Assembly: GCF_021012795.1 (NCBI RefSeq)
Contig: NZ_VFYU01000012.1
Location: 1 to 64,000 of the forward strand
DNA from: Psychrobacter sp. I-STPA10
GTDB lineage: Bacteria; Pseudomonadota; Gammaproteobacteria; Pseudomonadales; Moraxellaceae
Length of the DNA: 64,000 bases
Direction: 5' to 3'
Part shown: positions 38,425 to 47,451 of the stretch, piece after piece
How the letters are laid out: each line of letters opens with the position of its first letter
How positions within the stretch are numbered: position 1 is the first letter of the stretch
The notes under the pieces: model-generated
Database searches by the model: none
What the model was told of the DNA's origin: nothing
Seen by the model: only the letters and a program-made list of their open reading frames with translations
Made by a program: the position numbers and the translations under genes

Positions 38425-38450
38425 TGAATATTCAACAGACCCTTGTAATT

Positions 38451-38540
38451 CTGATCCCCGTGAATGCGGGGATTAACCGAAACTGCTTGAGAAGCAGAAG
38501 TATGTGATGTGCTGATCCCCGTAAATGCGGGGATTAATCA
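38451..38540 (+). CRISPR. One-spacer CRISPR relic, type I-E geometry
   Basis: Two 29-bp repeats, at 38451-38479 and 38512-38540, flank a 32-bp spacer (38480-38511), giving the 61-bp period typical of type I-E. The repeat core is GATCCCCGTGAATGCGGGGA, with the stem CCCCG-TGAATG-CGGGG and an ATTAACCG-like end. The second copy differs at about three positions and is degenerate at its 3' end, like the terminal repeat of an array. No cas genes are in the window. Confidence 0.7.
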
Positions 38541-38618
38541 TTTGAGAAATTTAGAAGTATCGCATCAGGCAGATGAGTAAAAATCTCTAGCGCTCACAAC
38601 ATAATCATATTTACTTTA

Positions 38619-39557
38619 CTAAATAGCTTTTAGACTACGAGACTTAAAAATGGCTTTGGGAATATAAAATGAGACCACCCAATTTGGTTGATCCACAATC
38701 TCACTGATTCTAAGTTGTCCCGCCACGCTACACAGCGCATAAGCCAACTGCTCATCCATATTTGCCTTTTTACTTAAGCGATCAATCATAAAGCGTACCG
38801 CATCTTTTGCTCCTGCCATCAAATCAGAACCAATACCTGTGGTCACAATATAGCCTTCATTCTGACTGTCACTGGCAACCACTGGCACATCAAACATCGG
38901 TGCAGGAATACTATCTCCTTTATGTAATCTAATGGTCGCTGTGGCTGCCATGCTTGTTTCAATGGCAGAGCCACATACTTCTCCATCACCCTGACAGGCA
39001 TGAGTATCACCAATACTAAACAAACCTCCTGCCACTTGTACAGGTAAATAAAGTTTTGCCCCTGTCACTAGGTCACGAATATCCATGTTTCCGCCACAGA
39101 TACGGGGTGGAAGAATAGAATGTGCCCCAGATTCTGCAGGTGCTAACCCAATCGTGCCAGCAAAGGGACGAAACGGAATAATAATATCGTCATCAAAGTA
39201 CACTGACTCACTATCATACTCAGAAAACTTTAACCATGGCTCTTTAAAATCCTCAGCCAATAACCCAAACTCTGGTAATATACCTGTCCAGCCCCAACCA
39301 CCTGGCTCAAAGTCTATAAATTCCACTTCAATGACATCACCTGGCTCGGCATCAGCAATAAATAAAGGACCACAGACAGGATTTAAAACATCGTGCGGCA
39401 GTCTGGTCAAAATTTCTGCTTGGTTATCACGAGTAATCAGACCACCACTGGCATCGAGAATATCAAATCGCCGAGTATCACCAGAGCTGATGGTTTCTAA
39501 AGGGGCGATGCTATTGTCAAAACAATGATGAACGTCGTGTATTGTCTTAAATGTCAT
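38619..39557 (-). CDS. Acetamidase/formamidase family protein
   Basis: A 312-residue protein of the FmdA/AmdA family, which hydrolyses short aliphatic amides such as formamide or acetamide to ammonia and the acid. Family features are AEPGDVIEVEFIDFEPGGWG, the CGG-NMD segment (RICGGNMDIRDL), GDTHACQGDGEVCGSAIE and the C-terminal helix with YALCSVAGQLRISEIVD. The open frame extends to 39587, but ATG 39557 has GGAG eight bases upstream and starts one base after the permease stop codon region. It is co-transcribed with an APC permease that probably imports its substrate. Substrate identity cannot be told. Confidence 0.9.
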   Translation of the reverse strand: MTFKTIHDVHHCFDNSIAPLETISSGDTRRFDILDASGGLITRDNQAEILTRLPHDVLNPVCGPLFIADAEPGDVIEVEFIDFEPGGWGWTGILPEFGLLAEDFKEPWLKFSEYDSESVYFDDDIIIPFRPFAGTIGLAPAESGAHSILPPRICGGNMDIRDLVTGAKLYLPVQVAGGLFSIGDTHACQGDGEVCGSAIETSMAATATIRLHKGDSIPAPMFDVPVVASDSQNEGYIVTTGIGSDLMAGAKDAVRFMIDRLSKKANMDEQLAYALCSVAGQLRISEIVDQPNWVVSFYIPKAIFKSRSLKAI

Positions 39558-39558
39558 A

Positions 39559-40905
39559 TTAAATCTCCATATTAACTTGATGACCACGCTTCTGCGCTAT
39601 GTAATAAATACCCAAACCTATCATAGCCCAAACCGCACCAATAAGAATAGTATAGGTTTCAAAACCACTCCAAATGTATCCCACAACTGCCAATCCAATC
39701 AATGGACTTAAGATATGCACAAAAATATTATAAGATTTCTTCTTATATACAAAATAATATATGGTGCTAAGGTTTAATATCATAAATGCGGTCAATGCCC
39801 CAATAGTCACAATCGAAGTCAATAACGCAAGATGATTCATAAAACCAACCCCAACCACAATAGAGACCATCGCCACAAGCAATGTACTGATATAGGGAGT
39901 TTTATAACGAGCATGTACCCGAGAAAGCGCATTGGGCAGCAGTCTATCACGCCCCATACTATAAAGAATACGTGCAGTGGCAATCTGTGCTACCAATGAA
40001 TCTGCAACACCCCATGCAATGGCAGTGATAGCAGCGGTTAATACTGCCAACCAATCACCACCTGCAATGCGTGCCGTTTCATAAAAGGCGGTATCAAGGT
40101 TAGCAAATTCTTCTGGATTAGGTTGGATTAACGCTGCCACCCACGTTTGCACAATAAACAACCCACCAATAATAAACAATACCAAAAAAATTGCTTTACT
40201 CACTGCCCGACCGCCTCCTTTTGCTTCTTCTGCCAAGGTGGAGATACCATCAAAACCAAGAAAGCTTAATACCGCTACAGGTACAGCAGAGACAATCAGT
40301 GCCAATGAAAATTTATCAGCATCATAAACAGGAGCTATCGAAAATACCGCACCATTAACATGATTACTAATGGCAATGACACCAACAACCAAAAATATGG
40401 CAAGCACAATCAGTTCAACGACCAACATCCAACGATTAAACACCGCTGTAAAGCTAATACCTCGAATATTGATATAAGTATTAAAAATGACAAAGGCAAT
40501 GATTAATAATAACGGGGAAAGTGCAGGGAAAATATCATGAATGGCAAGGGCACCGACCACATAAAGTAAGGCGGGAATAAGAATATAATCTAACAACATA
40601 ATCCAGCCAGCAACAAAGCCAATAAAGCTATTCGTGCCTTTAGAAACATAGGAATATACAGAGCCTGCAATGGGAAACTCTTTTGCCATCTGTGAATAAC
40701 TAATGGCCGTAAACAACATACCTATCAGCCCAATAAGATAAGCGGTGACAATCATACCACCACTGGCATCCATCACATGCCCAAAGATACCAAATGGGGC
40801 AATAGGAACGATAAAGATAAAGCCATAAATGACCAAATCTTTTAGCTCTAGCGTTCGTGAAAGCTCTTGCTGATAGCCAAAGCTTTCTAGGGTGTTGCCA
40901 CTCAT
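39559..40905 (-). CDS. APC-superfamily permease
   Basis: A 448-residue inner-membrane transporter with about 12 hydrophobic segments. The N terminus LELKDLVIYGFIFIVPIAPF and the motif GFDGISTLAEEAKGG in the middle are hallmarks of APC amino acid/polyamine permeases. AAGGAGG lies seven bases before the ATG, a strong site. The amidase gene follows immediately, so uptake of an amide, amine or amino acid that yields nitrogen is likely. No regulator gene accompanies the pair. Confidence 0.9.
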   Translation of the reverse strand: MSGNTLESFGYQQELSRTLELKDLVIYGFIFIVPIAPFGIFGHVMDASGGMIVTAYLIGLIGMLFTAISYSQMAKEFPIAGSVYSYVSKGTNSFIGFVAGWIMLLDYILIPALLYVVGALAIHDIFPALSPLLLIIAFVIFNTYINIRGISFTAVFNRWMLVVELIVLAIFLVVGVIAISNHVNGAVFSIAPVYDADKFSLALIVSAVPVAVLSFLGFDGISTLAEEAKGGGRAVSKAIFLVLFIIGGLFIVQTWVAALIQPNPEEFANLDTAFYETARIAGGDWLAVLTAAITAIAWGVADSLVAQIATARILYSMGRDRLLPNALSRVHARYKTPYISTLLVAMVSIVVGVGFMNHLALLTSIVTIGALTAFMILNLSTIYYFVYKKKSYNIFVHILSPLIGLAVVGYIWSGFETYTILIGAVWAMIGLGIYYIAQKRGHQVNMEI

Positions 40906-40991
40906 CAGTGACCTCCTTGTGTTTTCTTTTTATTAATGATTTTTATCATTTGTGTGGCAAAATTTTGCTACTACCCTTTTTCTACTGAGTG

Positions 40992-41999
40992 TTATTGATC
41001 ATACTCAGGATAACGCTCTTTCTCTACCGCATCCCAATCAGCAAAGTCTTTTTGCTCAATCACTTGTCCTTGGCGATTTAGGACATAACGGGTAATACTA
41101 CCATACTCCATATACTGATCTGCCCCTTTTTTATTTAGGTTATACACTTCTAGCTTGCCATCTTGATAGCGTCCACCATCGACTTCTATCATATCCCCCA
41201 TTGGCTCAATATAAGCCATATCATATTTAGGTGTGACAATAAACTTGCCAGTTTGATCTATCACACCCCATTTGCCTGTTTCATAATCTCCAACTTTGAC
41301 TGCGGCTCGTCCTTCCGAAAACTCCATCGCTTCATCCCATATTGGCTTGATGACAGTCTTGCCTGTTTTATCTACAAAGCCAAATTTCACCGTATCATCA
41401 TATCCCCATGAGCCGACTCGATACAAAGCTAAGCCGTCAGAATAATCACCCAGCCAATCAAATTTGTATGGCACAACCAGTTTGCCTTGTTGGTTAATTA
41501 CCCCATATTTGTCATCTTGACTGACCACGGCAACATCCTCATGAAAATCACTCGCAGACTCATATTGATAAGGAATGGTAAGCTTGCCAGTTTTATCCAT
41601 ATAGCCATATTTACCATCTTTATAAACGACAACCATTCCTTGATGAAAATCTCGATAATCAATAAAAACACCATCAAATATTGGTGCTTCATATTTAATG
41701 GGAATCACCAACTTACCTGATTCATTGATATACCCTTGCCAATAACTCAAGTCTTGATACCCATTAATAATCACTGGTTTGGTCAAGACTACCCGTGCCA
41801 ACCCATCAGAAAAATCGCCACAAGAATAATATTTGGCAGGTACGATGACTTGACCTTTCTCATTTTTATAACCACATTGATACCCATCATTGCTATCTTC
41901 ATCAAATACTTGTAGCTTTGCCAATGCAGACATTGGACTTAACAAACCAATAAAACTTACAGCGAATACTAATGATAATATCGTATTATTAGCTTTCAT
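40992..41999 (-). CDS. Exported WG-repeat protein
   Basis: A 335-residue protein starting at ATG 41999 (MKANNTILS), which has AGGAG eight bases upstream; an earlier in-frame start at 42023 is less likely. The signal peptide LSLVFAVSFIGLLSPMSALA is followed by about six WG repeats of the form (K/R)-(Y/W)-G-(Y/V/F)-(M/I/V)-(D/N)-x2-GK-(L/F)-x-(I/V)-P-x-(Y/K)-(Q/K)-(Y/F). It is related in design to the 807-residue protein at 174. A binding role in the periplasm is likely; the ligand is unknown. It is monocistronic. Confidence 0.85.
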   Translation of the reverse strand: MKANNTILSLVFAVSFIGLLSPMSALAKLQVFDEDSNDGYQCGYKNEKGQVIVPAKYYSCGDFSDGLARVVLTKPVIINGYQDLSYWQGYINESGKLVIPIKYEAPIFDGVFIDYRDFHQGMVVVYKDGKYGYMDKTGKLTIPYQYESASDFHEDVAVVSQDDKYGVINQQGKLVVPYKFDWLGDYSDGLALYRVGSWGYDDTVKFGFVDKTGKTVIKPIWDEAMEFSEGRAAVKVGDYETGKWGVIDQTGKFIVTPKYDMAYIEPMGDMIEVDGGRYQDGKLEVYNLNKKGADQYMEYGSITRYVLNRQGQVIEQKDFADWDAVEKERYPEYDQ

Positions 42000-42086
42000 A
42001 TTTGCTCCTAAAAAACCATCCATAATTTATATCCACTAGCCCAACCGAACACTCTCTCAAGAAATATAGACTAGTACAACGCACTT

Positions 42087-42110
42087 AATCTATAAAACTG
42101 CGTAAGTCCT
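42087..42110 (-). repeat. Partial copy of the GGACTTACGCA dispersed repeat
   Basis: The reverse complement reads AGGACTTACGCAGTTTTATA followed by GATT, matching the first 24 bases of the repeats at 14551 and 38281. It lies between the divergent WG-repeat and moaA genes. Only the end is preserved. Confidence 0.55.
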
Positions 42111-42276
42111 AATCTATAGTTTTGACTAACAAAGGCAGTTTGTTGCTCGAGACTTACTAAGATAAGATGTTATACTATTTTTTATGATAGTGTTTAAAGT
42201 AATATATCACCTCTCAACTTATCATATCCAAAGCACCTCACTCATCTATATCAAATTATACAACGGTACTGGTACG

Positions 42277-43257
42277 ATGACTTCCACTTTAACCGATGGC
42301 TTTTCTCGGCATTTGACTTATTTACGCTTATCAGTGACAGATTTTTGTAATTTTCGTTGTCAGTATTGCCTACCCAATGGTTATCAAGGTCGCCGTCCTG
42401 ATGATGAGCTAACCCTAGCAGAAATAGCAACATTAATAACCGCTTTTGCCAAGCTTGGCACAAAAAAAATCCGCCTAACAGGGGGCGAGCCGTCTATTCG
42501 TAAAGACATTAGCGACATCATCGCTACCGCCAAACACACACAAGGCATCGACACCGTTGCCATCACCAGTAATGGCTACAAACTTGGCAAACATATCCAA
42601 AACTGGCAACAAGCAGGACTTGACCAGCTTAATCTAAGCATCGATAGCTTTACCCCAGATGTTTTTAAGAAAATCACAGGATTTGATATTTTGCCTCAGC
42701 TTTTACAAGATGTGGATAGGCTATTAACCAACACCGACATTCGCTTAAAAATGAATGCCATTTTAATGGCCCAAACTGCTTATGATACGCTGATTTCAGC
42801 ACTCGACTATATCAAACAGCGTCCGATTAGCTTTCGCTTTATTGAATTTATGCAGACCAGTGATAATGCCGATTTGTTTTTTGCCCAACATGCCCAAACA
42901 CCACTAATCAGTCAGCATCTCATTAAAAATGGCTGGCAAGCGATACAGCGTGGCATCACTGATGGTCCTGCTATTGAATATTGTCACCCTGATTACGCAG
43001 GTCGCATTGGTATTATCGCACCGTATGCCCCGCAGTTTTGCGATAGTTGCAACCGCCTACGGGTCAGTAGTCAAGGTAAAATTCATCTATGTTTGTTTGA
43101 CAATGCCAGTTATGACATTCGCCCTTATTTGCAAAATGATGACGTTGAGGGACTAATTGATGCCTTACAAACACTGATGCCAATTAAGCCTGAACACCAT
43201 CACCTACAACAGCAAGACAGTGGGCTGATGCACAATTTATCGCTGATTGGTGGCTAG
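42277..43257 (+). CDS. moaA: GTP 3',8-cyclase MoaA
   Basis: Radical-SAM enzyme that, with MoaC, converts GTP to cyclic pyranopterin monophosphate in the first step of molybdopterin synthesis. The radical-SAM cluster ligands are C24, C28 and C31 in CNFRCQYC. The second cluster is C255-x2-C258-x13-C272, the canonical MoaA spacing. The C terminus ends in Gly-Gly, as usual. The open frame starts at 42184, but the family begins at MTSTLTDGFSRHLTYLRLS, so I place the start at ATG 42277; no strong ribosome binding site is seen. At 326 residues the length is normal. First gene of moaA-moaB-moaC-moaD-moaE. Confidence 0.97.
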   Translation: MTSTLTDGFSRHLTYLRLSVTDFCNFRCQYCLPNGYQGRRPDDELTLAEIATLITAFAKLGTKKIRLTGGEPSIRKDISDIIATAKHTQGIDTVAITSNGYKLGKHIQNWQQAGLDQLNLSIDSFTPDVFKKITGFDILPQLLQDVDRLLTNTDIRLKMNAILMAQTAYDTLISALDYIKQRPISFRFIEFMQTSDNADLFFAQHAQTPLISQHLIKNGWQAIQRGITDGPAIEYCHPDYAGRIGIIAPYAPQFCDSCNRLRVSSQGKIHLCLFDNASYDIRPYLQNDDVEGLIDALQTLMPIKPEHHHLQQQDSGLMHNLSLIGG

Positions 43258-43299
43258 ACACTTCTAAAAATAGCAAAACTTATATAATAGGATAACCTT

Positions 43300-43827
43300 A
43301 TGACAAAAAAACCAGCCGAATTTATTCCACTTAATATTGCTGTGCTTACCGTTTCTGATACCCGTAGTCTAGAGGAGGACAGCTCAGGTAATTATCTGGC
43401 AGAACAAATTACCCAAGCAGGACACCACCTTGCCGAGCGCAAGCTGATTACTGATGATATTTATCATATTCGAGCAGTGGTTAGCGACTGGATTGCCAAT
43501 CCTGATATTCATGCCATCATCACCACTGGTGGTACAGGATTTTATATTCGTGACAGCATACCTGAGGCGGTAAGCGTGTTATTTGATAAACACATTGCAG
43601 GCTTTGGTGAAATGTTTCGCCTAATTTCCAAAGATGACATCGGTATGGCAACCATGCAATCACGAGCCATTGCTGGTATGGCAAATGCCACTGGTATTTT
43701 TTGTCTACCGGGGTCAACTGGAGCATGTCGCTGTGGTTGGGAGGGTATCTTAAAACAGCAATTAGACAACCGCACCCGTCCTTGTAACTTTGTCGCCCAC
43801 TTTTTAGGCAACAATCCAACGCATTAA
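43300..43827 (+). CDS. moaB: Molybdenum cofactor biosynthesis protein MoaB
   Basis: A 175-residue MoaB/MogA family protein. LNIAVLTVSDTRSLEEDSSG at the N terminus, IITTGGTGFYIRD in the middle and GIFCLPGSTGACRCGW near the end are the molybdopterin-binding signatures. The role is molybdopterin adenylylation or a related late step. AGGAT lies just upstream of the ATG. It is 42 bases after moaA in the same operon. MoaB rather than MogA is preferred from the operon position. Confidence 0.95.
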   Translation: MTKKPAEFIPLNIAVLTVSDTRSLEEDSSGNYLAEQITQAGHHLAERKLITDDIYHIRAVVSDWIANPDIHAIITTGGTGFYIRDSIPEAVSVLFDKHIAGFGEMFRLISKDDIGMATMQSRAIAGMANATGIFCLPGSTGACRCGWEGILKQQLDNRTRPCNFVAHFLGNNPTH

Positions 43828-43886
43828 CTCATATATTTCATTGGCAATACAAGCAATATAAACAGACAATATAACCAAGGAACAGC

Positions 43887-44399
43887 ATGTCTACTCCTGA
43901 GCCAAACGTACCCCACGTACTGCACCAAACCTTATCGCATATTGATGACAAAGGCGATGTGCACATGGTAGACGTTAGCCAAAAAACAGCCAGCCAGCGT
44001 CAAGCCACTGCACAAGGTCGGGTGATTTTCCCGCAAGCCGTTTATCAACAAATCAAAGACAATGACGGCATGAGCAAAAAAGGCAGTATCATACAGACTG
44101 CTCATATTGCAGGAATTATGGCAGGCAAACGTACCCATGAATTGATTCCATTATGCCACCCCCTACCCCTTGACGGCATTAACCTCACCTTTGCCTATCA
44201 AGACGATAGCCATAGTATACAAGTGACTGCCACCGTCAAAGTTACCCATAAAACAGGGGTAGAAATGGAGGCATTGACCGCCGTATCTGTAGCATGTCTT
44301 ACCTTGTATGACATGACCAAAGCCCTATCGCATGACATCATCATTAGCGACATTCAGTTACTACAAAAAACAGGCGGTAAGTCGGATTATCAATTATGA
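43887..44399 (+). CDS. moaC: Cyclic pyranopterin monophosphate synthase MoaC
   Basis: A 170-residue protein that completes formation of cyclic pyranopterin monophosphate from the MoaA product. Signatures: MVDVSQKTASQRQATAQGRV, AGIMAGKRTHELIPLCHPLP and GVEMEALTAVSVACLTLYDM, with the catalytic Lys and His residues in place. AAGGAA precedes the ATG. Its TGA overlaps the moaD ATG (ATGA), indicating coupled translation. Confidence 0.97.
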   Translation: MSTPEPNVPHVLHQTLSHIDDKGDVHMVDVSQKTASQRQATAQGRVIFPQAVYQQIKDNDGMSKKGSIIQTAHIAGIMAGKRTHELIPLCHPLPLDGINLTFAYQDDSHSIQVTATVKVTHKTGVEMEALTAVSVACLTLYDMTKALSHDIIISDIQLLQKTGGKSDYQL

Positions 44400-44650
44400 A
44401 CACCCTAAAACCCATTACCCTACTATACTTTGCCAGTCTTGCTGAGCAAGCAGGTTGTGACAGCGAAACGCTAAATATCGATGCAAACACCAGTCTAACT
44501 GAGCTATATACCACCCTTAAAGCCAAACATAACTTTAAACAGTCACCATCACAGCTACGCATCGCCATTAATGATAACTTTTGTGATTGGCAAAGCGAGA
44601 TTCAAGCAGGTGATAGTATTGCCTTTATTCCACCTGTAGCAGGGGGTTAA
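44396..44650 (+). CDS. moaD: Molybdopterin synthase small subunit MoaD
   Basis: An 84-residue ubiquitin-fold sulfur carrier ending in PPVAGG. The terminal Gly is thiocarboxylated and donates sulfur in the MoaE reaction. The N terminus ITLLYFASLAEQAG is typical. It overlaps moaC by four bases and is two bases from moaE. Confidence 0.95.
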   Translation: MNTLKPITLLYFASLAEQAGCDSETLNIDANTSLTELYTTLKAKHNFKQSPSQLRIAINDNFCDWQSEIQAGDSIAFIPPVAGG

Positions 44651-44652
44651 TC

Positions 44653-45165
44653 ATGGCTAATCAGTGCAAAGCTCTAAAACCACACCCACACCAACAAGCC
44701 CTACACATTGCTAGAAGCCATGATGAAGCGTATCAGACTGCCATTAATAATGGCTTTGCTTTATTAGATACAGATATTGACGAAGTACGCTTAAAAAAGG
44801 CATTAAATAATGACACATGTGGGGCATTAGCCACCTTTGAAGGTTGGGTACGCAATCACAATAATGCTCAGCCCGTCAGCCATCTCACCTATTATGGCTA
44901 CGAGCAACTGGCACTAAATCAAGGCAAACTACTTATTAAAGAGGCAAAACAACGCTTTGATATTGAACACGCCATTGCCATTCATCGTATTGGTGAGCTT
45001 AACATTGGAGATATGGCGGTTTGGATTGGCGTGACTGCCAGTCATCGTTATCCTGCGTTTGATGCCTGTCGTTGGTTATTAGATGCCATCAAAGCAGACA
45101 TTCCGATTTGGAAGCAAGAGTTTTACCCTAATCAAGAAAGCAAATGGTTAAGCAATAATGGTTAA
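44653..45165 (+). CDS. moaE: Molybdopterin synthase catalytic subunit MoaE
   Basis: A 170-residue large subunit that, with MoaD, converts cyclic pyranopterin monophosphate to molybdopterin. CGALATFEGWVRNHN, LTYYGYEQLA, IHRIGELNIGDMAVWIGV and the C-terminal SHRYPAFDACRWLLDAIKAD / PIWKQEF are the family signatures. An N-terminal extension of about 25 residues is slightly unusual. The stop codon lies within a short tandem repeat (TTAAGCAATAATGG in two copies around 45150-45175), so small slippage would change the tail. No moeA, mobA or molybdate transporter gene is in the window. Confidence 0.96.
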   Translation: MANQCKALKPHPHQQALHIARSHDEAYQTAINNGFALLDTDIDEVRLKKALNNDTCGALATFEGWVRNHNNAQPVSHLTYYGYEQLALNQGKLLIKEAKQRFDIEHAIAIHRIGELNIGDMAVWIGVTASHRYPAFDACRWLLDAIKADIPIWKQEFYPNQESKWLSNNG

Positions 45166-45182
45166 GCAATAATGATTGAATT

Positions 45183-45317
45183 GACTATAATCAATTCAAA
45201 ATCATACTATTACAAGGAATACGAGCAATGGTGTAACTGTTCCGATAAAAATAGGTACTGCAAGTGAATTTAACTTTGTGCCAGTTTTGGTGCTAGTTTT
45301 GTATTGAGCCGACTATA
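45183..45317. repeat. Possible diverged copy of the TATAGTCA-ended repeat
   Basis: The left side is a palindromic GAATTGACTATAATCAATTC, and the right side ends GAGCCGACTATATA. The right end resembles that of the repeat at 10928-11035 (GGCTGACTATATA), and short interior blocks are alike. It fills the gap between moaE and the LD-carboxypeptidase gene. Support is weak. Confidence 0.35.
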
Positions 45318-45326
45318 TATCATATA

Positions 45327-46493
45327 TCATTCCCACAATGCTTCTGTATTAATGGCACTGCTATCAAGGGTTGGGTAATTTGCAAAATCTAACCTAAATC
45401 CTGCATTATCCAATCGTGTCAAAGTACACCTTGCCCCTAGTGGAAAACTAAATTTATTAGCAACATGACCAAAAGGTAAATCCATAAATACAGGCAGATT
45501 GGTCACCTTTTGCAACTGCGCTACCACTTCTAGCAAATCATAACGTTTGTCATAGCCATCTGTACCCATAGAGCTAAATGCCCCGAGCACAATGGCTTGC
45601 TGCCGCTTAAATGCGCCTGATAAATACAAGGAATACAGCATACGCTCAATACGATAGGGCTGCTCACCCACATCTTCCAAAAATACAATACCACCATCAG
45701 GCTGAGGTAAATAAGGGCTGCCTACCAATGCAGATACCACACTAAGATTACCGCCCCATATTGTTCCTGTCATCACTGATGGATTATTAGTTGCTGTTGG
45801 CAGTAGTATTCTACTTGGTTGCACACGAATAGATAAATTAGGCACAGTTAATGCCTGCACAAAATATTGACAGCTTTGCCGATTTGCCTCACTCAAATGC
45901 TCTTTGCCAAATTCACCATATAGCATCGGAGCAGACAAACTACTCATCTCCCCTTGTGCCAATAACGCACACTGCACTGCCGTTACATCACTAAAGCCCG
46001 CCAATATCGTACCATGCTCGTGCATAACCCGACCCAAACTTGCCCAGTCAACCAATGGCAACACCCGCATTGCCCCATATCCCCCTCGTACACCAAGCAG
46101 CAGCTTGGGGGCAGCAATGCCACCTGTGGCGATATTTTGTAAATCACTCGCCCGTTGTCTATCTGTACCGGCAAAGCGTAAAAATTGCCTCTGTACTATC
46201 TCAGGATTGGCAATATCAAAACCTGCACACATCAGCCGTTGTAATGCCAACTGATTGCGCTGTAAATCTGCCCCGACATTTGAGCAAGCAAATAGACGGG
46301 TTGCAATACTGGCAGGGTAACAAGTTGTGTTATCTTGGTTGCTGGTGGTTACTTTGGATAGCCGAGACTCAGATTTAATCACTGGCGATACAGCGCTTGA
46401 TGCTGCCCTACTTACCATACTCATACCACCAACACTACCTATTAGTGTGGCTGCCAAACCTTTTAATACTTGTCGTCTATGATAATTTGCCAT
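45327..46493 (-). CDS. ldcA: Tat-exported S66 family LD-carboxypeptidase-like protein
   Basis: A 388-residue serine peptidase of family S66 (LdcA/MccF). The N terminus RRQVLKGLAATLIGSVGG with a following Ala-rich site looks like a Tat signal, unusual because most LdcA enzymes are cytoplasmic. Catalytic residues are visible: nucleophile S168 in GFSDVTA, preceded by GVRGGYGAMR, then E273 in FLEDVGEQPYRIERM and H343 in PFGHVANKF. S66 enzymes remove the terminal D-Ala from murein tetrapeptides or cleave microcin C. Export suggests action on peptidoglycan peptides in the periplasm. It is monocistronic, with no clear terminator. Confidence 0.88.
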   Translation of the reverse strand: MANYHRRQVLKGLAATLIGSVGGMSMVSRAASSAVSPVIKSESRLSKVTTSNQDNTTCYPASIATRLFACSNVGADLQRNQLALQRLMCAGFDIANPEIVQRQFLRFAGTDRQRASDLQNIATGGIAAPKLLLGVRGGYGAMRVLPLVDWASLGRVMHEHGTILAGFSDVTAVQCALLAQGEMSSLSAPMLYGEFGKEHLSEANRQSCQYFVQALTVPNLSIRVQPSRILLPTATNNPSVMTGTIWGGNLSVVSALVGSPYLPQPDGGIVFLEDVGEQPYRIERMLYSLYLSGAFKRQQAIVLGAFSSMGTDGYDKRYDLLEVVAQLQKVTNLPVFMDLPFGHVANKFSFPLGARCTLTRLDNAGFRLDFANYPTLDSSAINTEALWE

Positions 46494-46683
46494 TGCCTTT
46501 TACTCGATTCATCTGCTATTTATTTTGAATATAATTAACTGATAAATGATATTTGAAAAAAATACGATAATCTAGTGTTTAAAATTTAAACATAAAACAA
46601 ACACTATTACTTCCACAATGTTTTTTGCATAAAAAATAAAAAGAGATTTTGTCATGAAACTTAAAGCCCTTATTATTGATATA

Positions 46684-47022
46684 TGCTAAAGAAACCGTAT
46701 AGTAAAACTTGGTAAACTAAGAAAAAAATAGGAGTTCGACAAAGAAAACACCACATTACACAACAGAATTTAAAGCCGAAGCTGAACCGCCCCTATAGAA
46801 AGCTTCTGGGGTGTGTTAATGAATGAGTTGGTATATCACCATCATTATCAAACAAGATTTGATGCAATGAATGATATTGTTAAATATATAGAGCTGGAGT
46901 ACAACCAGACTAGGATTCAACAGGGTTTGAACATGAGGTCACCTAGACAGGTTTGGTTTGATTATTATCGTCAAGTTGCTTAACTAAAATCTCCCAAGTG
47001 GAGGTCTACGGTTTTGACAGCA
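46684..47022 (+). mobile_element. Internally deleted IS3-family element
   Basis: Imperfect inverted ends: the left reads TGCTAAAGAAACCGTA and then ACTTGG; the reverse complement of the right reads TGCTGTCAAAACCGTA and then ACTTGG. Inside, an OrfA start (KKTPHYTTEFKAEA) is joined directly to the end of the OrfB DDE domain (ESFWGVLMNELVYH, then FDAMNDIVKYIELEYNQTR and MRSPRQVWFDYY). Nearly all of the transposase is missing, so the copy cannot move by itself. It marks the edge between the core region and the AT-rich operon beyond. Confidence 0.8.
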
Positions 47023-47070
47023 GGGGTCAGATATATATTTTATGATGTAAATTACTTTCAAAACTAAACA

Positions 47071-47430
47071 TTAAGGTGCTGATGAATTAATTAATGTCTT
47101 AGACTTTTTATGCACTCGTCCATATATAAAATCAATTTCATATTTTTGCGTATCAGTATACCATTCATAAATTTGTGAACTCACTAATGTTCCCTGCTCT
47201 TGATAATTTGTATCAGGTTCACCCATCGCAAGAACAACTAACTGCTCACTATCTCCAATACTAACCACCTCATATACAGAAGATAGTCTTGAGTCTTTAT
47301 CAACTACAGTCACTGAATTTGAACTACCCTCTTTTTGTATCACAATATCATAACCAAGAAACTGCGTATCACATCCACTCATTAGTAAGAATAAGCTCAC
47401 TCCAAATATTCTTAATATATATTTGTACAT
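47071..47430 (-). CDS. Small lipoprotein, BamE/SmpA-like end
   Basis: A 119-residue protein with a lipoprotein signal (MYKYILRIFGVSLFLLMSGC; lipobox LMSGC, Cys20). The second half, LVVLAMGEPDTNYQEQG then IYEWYTDTQKYEIDFIYGRV, resembles the small alpha-beta BamE/SmpA fold, in which a G-x-P motif precedes a strand pair. GGAGGA lies close upstream of the ATG, a very strong site. It starts 21 bases after the end of the 621-residue gene and is probably the last gene of that operon or independently translated. Its function is unknown. Confidence 0.7.
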   Translation of the reverse strand: MYKYILRIFGVSLFLLMSGCDTQFLGYDIVIQKEGSSNSVTVVDKDSRLSSVYEVVSIGDSEQLVVLAMGEPDTNYQEQGTLVSSQIYEWYTDTQKYEIDFIYGRVHKKSKTLINSSAP

Positions 47431-47451
47431 TCATTCCTCCTTGTAAACATA

